Shown here piece by piece: positions 8,332-14,894 of a stretch of DNA of 22,715 nt. Numbering within the stretch: position 1 is the first letter of the stretch; each line of letters opens with the position of its first letter. Location of the stretch: NCBI GenBank assembly GCA_903911455.1, contig CAIWDQ010000549.1:1-22715 (forward strand), in the 5' to 3' direction. A program made the position numbers and the translations under genes. The notes under the pieces are model-generated. The model made no database searches. It was not told the DNA's origin and saw nothing but the letters and a program-made list of their open reading frames with translations. The DNA comes from an uncultured bacterium. Lineage in GTDB: Bacteria > Bacteroidota > Bacteroidia > Bacteroidales > JACABE01.

Positions 8332-8355
8332 AAATACTACCTTTATGTAGTATTT
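8332..8355 (+). promoter_or_regulatory. Perfect palindromic operator before the NO reductase gene
   Basis: AAATACTAC (8332-8340), a 6-bp spacer and GTAGTATTT (8347-8355) form a perfect 9-6-9 inverted repeat. It overlaps a possible promoter: TTTG at 8323-8326, with TAGTATTT at 8348-8355 or TACCTTTA at 8338-8345 as imperfect -7 elements. It is the second copy of the site at 7880-7903, so the Rrf2 protein is the probable ligand. Confidence 0.8.
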
Positions 8356-8386
8356 TAAATTAATTGTATAACTAATAATAATAAAC

Positions 8387-10627
8387 ATGAACACGAGAAA
8401 ATTATGGATTGGATTTATTGCCGTTATGGTAATTTGTTTTTCGGTACTATTGTACTATGGTTATGAAATTTATTTACAGAAACCACCAATACCCGAAAAA
8501 GTTGTAACTACAGATGGAGAGCAGGTTTTTACTGCTCAGGATATTAAAGATGGCCAGAGTGTGTGGCAGTCAATTGGTGGACAGGAAATGGGGACAGTAT
8601 GGGGACATGGTTCCTATGTTGCACCTGATTGGTCGGCAGATTGGCTACATCGTGAAGCAGTTTTTATTTTAAATGAACTTGCTTTTAAATTTGATTCTAC
8701 TACTTATGATAATGAAAAACCTGAAAAGCAGGCTTATCTAAAATCATTATTACAAAAAGAATTGCGTACTAATACTTATGATGAAGCTACTAATACTATA
8801 AAAGTTTCAGGTATGAGATTAAAAGCAATTAATGCTAACATGGAATATTATAAGCAATTATTTACTGATGGTAAAGACTTGGAAAAGACAAGAAACGCTT
8901 ATGCTATTCCTGCTAATACTATTAAAAATGATAAAAACATGCATCTTATGAATGCTTTCTTCTTTTGGGCTTCGTGGGCATGTGTAACCGAACGTCCCGG
9001 TAAGGATATTACTTATACCAGCAACTGGCCTGGTGACGAATTAGTAGGCAACCATCCTATAGGTAAATTCTTATTCTGGACTATGTTTAGTATTGTAATG
9101 TTATTATTGGGTATTGGTTTATTAGGTTTTTATTATGCTAAAAATGATGATAAAGATCCGGGGATTTCATATCCTGAAAGCGATCCATTAATTAACTTAC
9201 AGGCTACTCCATCAATGAAAGCTACTTTAAAATATTTCTGGATAGTAAGTGGATTGATACTTATACAGGTAATAATGGGGATAGTAACTGCACATTATGG
9301 TGTTGAAGGTAACGGTTTTTATGGTTTAAATCTTGGTTCAATTTTACCATATTCAATATCGCGCACATGGCATGTACAGTTAGCTATATTCTGGATTGCA
9401 ACTGCATGGTTAGCTACAGGTTTGTTTATTGCTCCTGCTGTTTCGGGTGTTGAACCCAAATATCAGAGATTAGGAGTAAACGTTTTATTTGGGGCTTTAT
9501 TAATTGTTGTTTTGGGATCATTAGCTGGCGAATGGATGGGAATTATGCAGAAATTAGGCTTAGTTCAAAACTTCTATTTCGGACATCAGGGTTATGAGTA
9601 TGTTGATTTAGGCAGATTCTGGCAAATACTTTTATTTGGTGGTTTATTAATATGGTTACTTTTAATGGTAAGAGCATTGCGTCCAGCACTAAAAGTAAAA
9701 GCCGACACCAGACATTTACTTGTTTTATTCTTAATATCTTCTATTGCAATTGCAGCATTTTATGGTGCCGGTTTAATGTACGGTCGTCAGGCACATCTTT
9801 CAGTAGCTGAATACTGGAGATGGTGGGTAGTTCATTTATGGGTTGAAGGTTTCTTCGAAGTTTTTGCAACAACAGTTATTGCTTTCTTATTAGTAAAACT
9901 TGGGTTATTGAATGTAAAAAGAGCTACAGCAGGTGCTTTATTTGCAACGATCATCTATTTATTAGGTGGTATTATTGGTACATTCCATCATTTATATTTT
10001 GCAGGAGCACCAATGTCAATCATAGCTTTAGGGGCTTCATTCAGTGCACTCGAAGTTGTACCATTAGTATTAATGGGAGGCGAAGCATGGCATAATTACA
10101 AACTTACAAGAGCTAACGAATGGATACAGAAATATAAATGGGCTATCTATTGTTTCATTGCTGTAGCATTCTGGAACTTAGTGGGTGCAGGTGTATTTGG
10201 CTTCTTAATTAATCCTCCAATTGCATTGTATTATATGCAAGGTTTAAACACAACTGCCGTACACGGACATGCTGCTTTATTCGGCGTTTATGGTATGTTA
10301 GGCATTGGTTTGATGTTATTCTCGCTAAGAGGTATGACTATCAAACAGGAATGGAACGACAAAGTATTGAAATTCTCTTTCTGGTGTTTCCAGATAGGTT
10401 TAATATTAATGCTTTTCATTAGCGTATTACCAGTAGGTATCTTACAAACTATTGCTTCTGTTGATCATGGTATATGGTATGCACGTTCAATGGAATTTAT
10501 GCAACAACCTTATATGCAACATTTACGTTGGTTAAGAGTATTTGGTGATGGCATTTTTGCATTAGGTAGTTTAGGATTAGTTTATTTTGTGATTGGTTTG
10601 AAAGCAGGCTGGTCAATAAAGAAATAA
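8387..10627 (+). CDS. norZ: Quinol-dependent nitric oxide reductase (qNOR)
   Basis: This 746-residue single-subunit NO reductase reduces 2 NO to N2O with electrons from menaquinol in the inner membrane. It has an N-terminal membrane helix, then a large periplasmic domain related to NorC but without a haem c CxxCH motif, which marks the quinol type, and then a bundle of membrane helices of the haem-copper oxidase family. Likely haem and Fe(B) ligands are His329 (WHVQL), His483 (VVHLWVEG), His534 and His535 (FHHLYF), and His626 and His628 (HGHAALFG). Glu487 and Glu491 match the conserved glutamates of the family. The length is normal. It lies 72 bp after the Rrf2 gene behind a matching operator, which fits NO detoxification and not full denitrification; no nir or nos genes are present. 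Confidence 0.96.
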   Translation: MNTRKLWIGFIAVMVICFSVLLYYGYEIYLQKPPIPEKVVTTDGEQVFTAQDIKDGQSVWQSIGGQEMGTVWGHGSYVAPDWSADWLHREAVFILNELAFKFDSTTYDNEKPEKQAYLKSLLQKELRTNTYDEATNTIKVSGMRLKAINANMEYYKQLFTDGKDLEKTRNAYAIPANTIKNDKNMHLMNAFFFWASWACVTERPGKDITYTSNWPGDELVGNHPIGKFLFWTMFSIVMLLLGIGLLGFYYAKNDDKDPGISYPESDPLINLQATPSMKATLKYFWIVSGLILIQVIMGIVTAHYGVEGNGFYGLNLGSILPYSISRTWHVQLAIFWIATAWLATGLFIAPAVSGVEPKYQRLGVNVLFGALLIVVLGSLAGEWMGIMQKLGLVQNFYFGHQGYEYVDLGRFWQILLFGGLLIWLLLMVRALRPALKVKADTRHLLVLFLISSIAIAAFYGAGLMYGRQAHLSVAEYWRWWVVHLWVEGFFEVFATTVIAFLLVKLGLLNVKRATAGALFATIIYLLGGIIGTFHHLYFAGAPMSIIALGASFSALEVVPLVLMGGEAWHNYKLTRANEWIQKYKWAIYCFIAVAFWNLVGAGVFGFLINPPIALYYMQGLNTTAVHGHAALFGVYGMLGIGLMLFSLRGMTIKQEWNDKVLKFSFWCFQIGLILMLFISVLPVGILQTIASVDHGIWYARSMEFMQQPYMQHLRWLRVFGDGIFALGSLGLVYFVIGLKAGWSIKK

Positions 10628-10665
10628 TTAATAATTAAGAATTAAAAATTAAGAATTAAGAATTA
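10627..10665. repeat. AT-rich intergenic repeat (AATTAAGAATTA type)
   Basis: Reiterated AATTAAGAATT and AATTAAAAATT units start at the stop codon of the NO reductase gene. This is the inverse-orientation counterpart of the element at 517-548 and of the end of 11355-11495. Confidence 0.6.
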
Positions 10666-10684
10666 CATAATTCATTAACTATAC

Positions 10685-10757
10685 CGTCATTGCGAGCAAA
10701 GCGAAGCAATCTGTTTATTGAGATTGCTACTACCGCAAATGCGGTATCGCAATGACG
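10685..10757. repeat. MITE/REP-like palindromic element
   Basis: This 73-bp element has perfect 11-bp terminal inverted repeats: CGTCATTGCGA (10685-10695) and TCGCAATGACG (10747-10757). Internal arms GCAATCT and AGATTGC, and TACCGC and GCGGTA, allow a branched cruciform. The GTCATTGCGAGC-type end is a widespread dispersed repeat in many bacterial genomes. It lies 35 bp before the hemerythrin start and could change transcription into that gene. No target-site duplication is clear. Confidence 0.85.
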
Positions 10758-10792
10758 ATGTGGTTATCAAAACAAATAAAAATAATAATAAA

Positions 10793-11347
10793 ATGAAAGC
10801 AACTGAGCAATTAATGGAAGAACATGAAGGCATTAAGTTGATGCTTTCAATTATAGAAAGTTTTAATAAGAAGGCTGAAGCTGGTGAGGAAGTGAATGTT
10901 GAGCATCTTGAAAGTATGATTGACTTTATAAAGACTTTTGCTGATAAATGCCATCATGGCAAGGAAGAAGAAGTTTTATTCCCTGCTATGGTTAAGGCAG
11001 GTATGAGTTATGATAACGGTCCGGTTGCAGTTATGCTTATTGAACATGATCAGGGACGTGCTTTTGTAAAAGGCTTAACCGAAGCTTTTAATGCTTATAA
11101 AAGTGATGATAAAACTGCTTTAAAAGGTATTGTTGAAAATAGTACAGGATATATTAATCTTTTAAGAAGTCATATTGATAAAGAAAACAATATTCTTTTC
11201 AGGATGGCCGATCAGATTATTGATCCGGGGTTACATGATAGTATTTATGAAGCCTTTGAGAAGATTGAACTTGAAAAGATTGGTGCCGGAAAACATGAAG
11301 AATATCATGAGCTTTTGCATAAACTTCAAGTTATTTATTTAAAGTAA
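10793..11347 (+). CDS. Hemerythrin-like HHE domain protein
   Basis: This is a 184-residue four-helix diiron protein. I use the ATG at 10793 because the 25 extra codons of a longer frame (from 10718) would be encoded inside the palindromic repeat. Candidate iron ligands are His11 (EEHEG), His54 or His55 with Glu59 (CHHGKEEE), His85 (IEHDQGR), and His127 with Glu131 (SHIDKE). Proteins of this type bind O2 or NO, or help repair Fe-S clusters. Following the NO reductase gene, it probably serves the same stress response. No copy of the Rrf2 palindrome precedes it, so it either reads through from the reductase gene or has its own promoter. Confidence 0.9.
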   Translation: MKATEQLMEEHEGIKLMLSIIESFNKKAEAGEEVNVEHLESMIDFIKTFADKCHHGKEEEVLFPAMVKAGMSYDNGPVAVMLIEHDQGRAFVKGLTEAFNAYKSDDKTALKGIVENSTGYINLLRSHIDKENNILFRMADQIIDPGLHDSIYEAFEKIELEKIGAGKHEEYHELLHKLQVIYLK

Positions 11348-11354
11348 TATTTAC

Positions 11355-11495
11355 TTGTGATTTGGTGATTTGGTGATTTAGTGATTTGGTGATTTAAGAA
11401 TTCAAGAATTCAAGAATTTAAGAATTCAAGAATTCAATTATTCAATTCAATTATTCAATTCAATTCTTAATTTTTAATTTTTAATTCTTAATTGA
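11355..11495. repeat. Composite octamer repeat (TGATTTGG / GAATTCAA), copy 2
   Basis: Five octamers of the TGATTTGG type are followed by about five of the GAATTCAA type, then ATTCAATT reiterations and TTAATTTTTAATT-type sequence. The order matches the shorter copy at 7670-7750. It fills the gap between the convergent hemerythrin and unknown-protein genes. Confidence 0.85.
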
Positions 11496-11507
11496 TTATA
11501 CCCCAAT

Positions 11508-11545
11508 AAAAAAGGCTTCATCAGTAACGATGAAGCCTTTTTTTT
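11508..11545. terminator. Bidirectional intrinsic terminator
   Basis: GGCTTCATC (11514-11522) pairs with GATGAAGCC (11529-11537) over a 6-nt loop. It has an A-run before and a T8 run after, so it can terminate the hemerythrin gene on the plus strand and the unknown-protein gene on the minus strand. Confidence 0.92.
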
Positions 11546-11563
11546 ATGAATTTATTAAGATGA

Positions 11564-12448
11564 TTATGCTGTTATTGGAACCATCCTAATTGTTATTACT
11601 AAACCTTTGTCGGTTAATGTAAATACAAAGTTTTGTAAAACGAAGCCTTCTTTTTCAGCCTTTCCCATACCTGGACCTAATAGAATATTAGCTGCCAACA
11701 TTCCACTTGAATCTGTTTTAAATGTTTTTCTTGTTCCAACGATTTTTACTGAAACGTTTTCCAGGGTTTCTGAATTTTCGTCGTTTACTGCATTTATTGT
11801 AATAATTGCTTTAGGACCTTGAGGTGCATGATGACTGTGTACGCCTTCGTGAGGCAATTCGATCATTTTTAAAAATTCGGCATGCATAGTTTTTTCAGTT
11901 ACCATAAATACCATCATCCCACCTTTAAGTTGGTTATTTATTATATCTTGATTTTCGCTGATTGTAGCTGATATATCTACTGTTACAACTGTTTTGTCTC
12001 TGATAGCTATTCTTGAAGCATTAACTTCGGGTTGATAAGCTTCTTTAGCATCTGTTACCTTTGCCAGACTTATTATTGTAACACCTGTTCCTGTAAGATC
12101 AGTAATATTAGTTGTACAGGTATTAACAACAGTGTTAGATGTTTGGATTAAGATTTCGGGTCTCATTCTAATTAAATCTGAATAAGAGAAGGATAATAAA
12201 ATGGAGAGTGCTTTTTTGCCCAGATGATGAAATTTTGAAGCAGCAGGGCCTGCATTCTGGAGTATTTCTAAAACAAGAGCTATTTTAGCTTCACTTGTTT
12301 CTTCTGCTATACCTGTATCGTCGGTGCCTTGTTTGCCACCCAGTGGTAAAAGCAATTGTCTGTTAGTCTCAATTTGTCCATAAAGAATAGTCAAATAGGT
12401 ATAAATATCAATTTTAACTTTATACTTTTTGTAATAAGCATCTAACAA
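11564..12448 (-). CDS. Protein of unknown function with C-terminal carboxypeptidase-regulatory-like domain
   Basis: I do not recognise the full protein. From the TTG at 12448 it has 294 residues. The first about 110 look helical. The middle contains a His-rich stretch (His200, His204, His206, His207) that might bind metal. Residues about 213-292 look like an Ig-like carboxypeptidase-regulatory/PEGA-type beta domain (AIITINAVNDE..., ...TDSSGMLAANI). No signal peptide or membrane helix is visible. The start is uncertain: the frame stays open upstream to a TAA at 12500-12502, reading IKKIDLNHITVYG before the TTG, but with only ATT or ATA as possible upstream starts. It is convergent with the hemerythrin gene and downstream of the Crp/Fnr gene, with 338 bp between. 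Confidence 0.75.
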   Translation of the reverse strand: MLDAYYKKYKVKIDIYTYLTILYGQIETNRQLLLPLGGKQGTDDTGIAEETSEAKIALVLEILQNAGPAASKFHHLGKKALSILLSFSYSDLIRMRPEILIQTSNTVVNTCTTNITDLTGTGVTIISLAKVTDAKEAYQPEVNASRIAIRDKTVVTVDISATISENQDIINNQLKGGMMVFMVTEKTMHAEFLKMIELPHEGVHSHHAPQGPKAIITINAVNDENSETLENVSVKIVGTRKTFKTDSSGMLAANILLGPGMGKAEKEGFVLQNFVFTLTDKGLVITIRMVPITA

Positions 12449-12526
12449 ACCGTAAACGGTAATGTGATTTAAATCGATTTTTTTTATTGTAATTATTATT
12501 TATTTATAAATATGTTGTCAATGTGT

Positions 12527-12587
12527 ATTAGTAATGCCAAATTTGTCCGGCACTGTAACGGCTCTTTACAGTTTCCTCGGGACTAAT
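12527..12587 (-). ncRNA. Candidate structured leader RNA (three-way junction)
   Basis: In the 338-bp gap upstream of the unknown-protein gene, three helices close without gaps. The outer stem pairs 12527-12532 with 12582-12587 (ATTAGT/ACTAAT). Stem 2 pairs 12553-12558 with 12566-12571 (CTGTAA/TTACAG). Stem 3 pairs 12535-12538 with 12549-12552 (TGCC/GGCA) and abuts stem 2. The stem-3 loop holds GTCC (12545-12548), which could pair with GGAC (12580-12583) as a pseudoknot or alternative fold. The segment is richer in GC than its surroundings. It would lie about 78 nt before the annotated start. It matches no riboswitch class I know, and the strand is inferred from context. Confidence 0.4.
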
Positions 12588-12786
12588 TATGAGCTAAACT
12601 TACTTACATCAACCTATTTTATATTTATATAATAAATCTAGGTGGGTGGTTTTGAGTTTCGCAAACGAGCTATTTAAGAATTTATATATTTCAGACTGCA
12701 ATATTAACGATTTAAATTGTATTTATTGTTACGATACAAACAAATAATTAATATTAATTTTATTTGGTTATTCTTGATTTACATAT

Positions 12787-13485
12787 TTACCCTACTTTAC
12801 TTATCTTATTAAGCTTTTCGGGATCATTAATAATAATATGTTTTCCGGTAACCTCGATGATTCCTTCGTTGTGGAACTTGCGAAGGGTGTTGATTACATT
12901 TTCTTTTGAACAGCCTACAAATTCGGCAAACTCTTGGCGCGAAAGGTTTAAGGTGAATTTATCGCTCTCGTAAATACTCCGTGAAAGGTATAAAAGAATC
13001 TCTGCAATTCGGCCTGTAACTTGCTTGTGAGCCAGGCTTATAAAGTTAAAAACGGATGTTTTGAACATGCCTGAAACAAGTTCCAACAGTTTCAACGTAA
13101 AGTTACTATTATTGATTACAATATTTTTAAGTTTCTCAACATCTATAAGGTAACCCTCACAGTCTTCGATGGCTGTAATGGAAAAGATGTTGATATTATC
13201 ATAAAAAATATTAGCACCGCCTAATATCGAAGGCGCTTTAGCGATTGTAAGAATTAGATTTTTGCCACTGTTATCCTGATAGTTGAATTTAACCATGCCT
13301 TTGGTAATAAATACCAGATGCGTGGTTTTTAAACCTTGTTTCAAAAGAACTTCTCCTTTTTTGAATTGGATAATTACCGAACTGTCGTACAATTGTTCGA
13401 ACTCATCTTCAGTTATATACTGACTACTTAATAACTTTAATAAATTCTTATCAGAATCTAACTTGTTTTCTTTATTGTTTTCCAT
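12787..13485 (-). CDS. Crp/Fnr-family transcriptional regulator
   Basis: This 232-residue regulator has an N-terminal cyclic-nucleotide-binding-like beta roll (about 30-120), a long dimerisation helix (about 121-155) and a C-terminal winged helix with the recognition region SRQEFAEFVGCSKENVINTLRKF (split at 182-190 and 191-204). The FNR-type N-terminal cysteine cluster is absent; only Cys109 and Cys192 occur. The cAMP-binding signature of E. coli CRP is not evident, so the effector is unknown. In Bacteroidota such proteins include HcpR-like regulators of nitrosative stress, which would fit the neighbouring NO genes, but that is a guess from context. ATG start; divergent from the cysteine-dioxygenase-like gene. 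Confidence 0.9.
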   Translation of the reverse strand: MENNKENKLDSDKNLLKLLSSQYITEDEFEQLYDSSVIIQFKKGEVLLKQGLKTTHLVFITKGMVKFNYQDNSGKNLILTIAKAPSILGGANIFYDNINIFSITAIEDCEGYLIDVEKLKNIVINNSNFTLKLLELVSGMFKTSVFNFISLAHKQVTGRIAEILLYLSRSIYESDKFTLNLSRQEFAEFVGCSKENVINTLRKFHNEGIIEVTGKHIIINDPEKLNKISKVG

Positions 13486-13523
13486 AACTTCAAAAAGTTA
13501 AGATATAATTAAATGATAAAAAA

Positions 13524-13579
13524 TGGAATATTTCACTTTTTTAGATGAGTTCTATCATCATAATAAATATTATATTCCA
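13524..13579. promoter_or_regulatory. Widely spaced inverted repeat in the divergent Crp/Fnr-cysteine dioxygenase region
   Basis: TGGAATAT (13524-13531) and ATATTCCA (13572-13579) are perfect inverted copies 40 bp apart, about four DNA turns. They lie between the Crp/Fnr gene and the cysteine-dioxygenase-like gene. They could be paired half-sites for a regulator or chance in AT-rich DNA. Confidence 0.35.
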
Positions 13580-13613
13580 CGTTAATATTAACAATTGCTA
13601 TTAAAAGATGGCT

Positions 13614-13621
13614 TAATTTTG
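13614..13621 (+). promoter_or_regulatory. Possible -7 element for the cysteine-dioxygenase-like gene
   Basis: TAATTTTG matches TAnnTTTG and would give a leader of about 72 nt. There is no TTTG at the usual spacing; the nearest is ATTG at 13594-13597, with only 16 bp between. Confidence 0.45.
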
Positions 13622-13699
13622 CAAATATTTAATTGCGTATTTATTTTTTAGAAATTTTAGTAAGAAATCAAATTGTAATCATTAACAAAAAGAATTAAC

Positions 13700-14257
13700 A
13701 TGAATTTTAAAGAAAAAATAAATCATATCGAAAAGCTTTTTATTGCTTTCAAATCAAAAATGAATGGACCTGCTGATTTTAAAGCTCTTCTGCAAGAATA
13801 TACTTTCGATATAGATGATGTTACAGAACATCTGCTATATCCTGAAGATTTGCCTTACGGCAGAAAGTGTGCCTATCAAACAGAGAATTTTGAAGTAATT
13901 GTAATGAATTGGAAACCTATGGAAGGTAGTAATATTCATAATCATGGCAATTCTTTTGGGTGTGTTTATTCGGTTTCAGGTAATGCTGACAATATTATTT
14001 ATGATGATAATCTAGATTTGGTTTGTAGTATTCCACTTATTAACAATACGATTGCAGAAGTTCCAAAAGGAATATATCATTCTATCGAAAATAAAAATGA
14101 AGAGTATGCAGTGTCAATTCATTTTTATATACCACCAATGTATGGTATGAATGTTATTGACAAAGAGAATAAAGAGAAGAGTTATTTTGTTAAAAACGAA
14201 TGCGGTGCCTGGAATCCCAATCATGAAGAACAACTTAAACTGGAGCAAATAATATAA
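13700..14257 (+). CDS. Cysteine dioxygenase-like cupin protein
   Basis: This 185-residue cupin matches the cysteine dioxygenase type I family, which oxidises cysteine to cysteine sulfinate at a mononuclear iron with O2. The iron ligands appear as His80 and His82 (NIHNHGNSFG) and His127 (GIYHSI). Arg55 (YGRK) fits the carboxylate-binding arginine, and His141 and Tyr143 (HFYIPP) fit the catalytic His/Tyr pair. The residue aligned with the cross-linking cysteine of animal enzymes is Gly87, as in many bacterial members, with Cys88 next to it. An O2-dependent enzyme beside an [FeFe] hydrogenase operon is notable. The substrate could be another thiol, such as 3-mercaptopropionate. It is divergent from the Crp/Fnr gene, its likely local regulator. 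Confidence 0.85.
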   Translation: MNFKEKINHIEKLFIAFKSKMNGPADFKALLQEYTFDIDDVTEHLLYPEDLPYGRKCAYQTENFEVIVMNWKPMEGSNIHNHGNSFGCVYSVSGNADNIIYDDNLDLVCSIPLINNTIAEVPKGIYHSIENKNEEYAVSIHFYIPPMYGMNVIDKENKEKSYFVKNECGAWNPNHEEQLKLEQII

Positions 14258-14522
14258 TTATCTGTTAAGTATATTATTTAGCATGATGCGAAGTTTTTAT
14301 AGCTTCACGCAAGTAAAATATATTTCTTAACTACAATCTAATACTCCATATTATTGAACTAGATATTTATAATACCCTCTAATTATATGTTAGTATCTTA
14401 TGAATTAGTCTTTGTTGAATACCTTTATGCTTATGTTTTTATTTAATAAGTGTAAGATTAGTGATTTAGATTGCATACAAAACAGAAAGCAGCAGCAAAT
14501 TTGATATGAAATGTAAATGTAA

Positions 14523-14775
14523 GGGGGGCATTTAGGTGTTTCAAGGGGGAAGAATACAAAACATTGGGGGAAGCTTACCATGCACGAGATAATTGTGCAA
14601 TGAACGGGGGGCATATGTTAAAACATGGGGGGATTTTACAATGAATGGGGGGAAGCGGCACATACGGAGGCTTAATTTGCAAATGAACGGGGGGAAGCAG
14701 CACATACGGAGACTTAATTTGCACATGTAATGGGGGAAGCTGCCCATGCGAAGTCGTGAGCGGCATATACGGAGT
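14523..14775. repeat. Degenerate G-run array with about 21-bp period
   Basis: The 637-bp gap 14258-14894 has no convincing gene. It holds eight runs of five or six G, at 14523, 14545, 14566, 14606, 14627, 14647, 14689 and 14732. The steps are 22, 21, 40, 21, 20, 42 and 43 bp, so all are close to one or two 21-bp units. The best-preserved pair is 14647-14688 and 14689-14731: a 21-bp G-rich half starting GGGGGGAAGC and a 21-22-bp AT-rich half containing CTTAATTTGCA. The minus strand reads as Pro-rich heptads, but overlapping frames do so equally and none has coding character. An imperfect hairpin near 14287-14311 follows the cysteine-dioxygenase-like gene without a T-run. Confidence 0.8.
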
Positions 14776-14894
14776 CGTGAGCAAATGATGAAAGTTGCAG
14801 TTTTGAAGATAATTTGTGTCAATTTACATCATCAAAAACCCATTCGACGACAGTATCTTCTTTCAAACAAAAAGATTTGTTATAATGTATTTAA

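Noticed and set aside
8387..10627. Part of a denitrification cluster
   Set aside because: No nitrite or nitrous-oxide reductase genes are nearby, and the N-terminal domain lacks a haem c motif, so stand-alone NO detoxification fits better.
10718..10792. Longer N-terminus for the hemerythrin-like protein
   Set aside because: The extra codons come partly from the palindromic repeat, and the hemerythrin domain begins right after the ATG at 10793.
12527..12587. Cobalamin, TPP or c-di-GMP riboswitch
   Set aside because: I compared the conserved boxes I remember for these classes and found no match, so the segment is reported only as a candidate structure of unknown type.
14541..14822. Small Pro/Cys-rich proteins on the minus strand in the G-run array
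   Set aside because: Several overlapping frames are open at once because of the repeat period. None has a recognisable domain, coding bias or a supporting start region.
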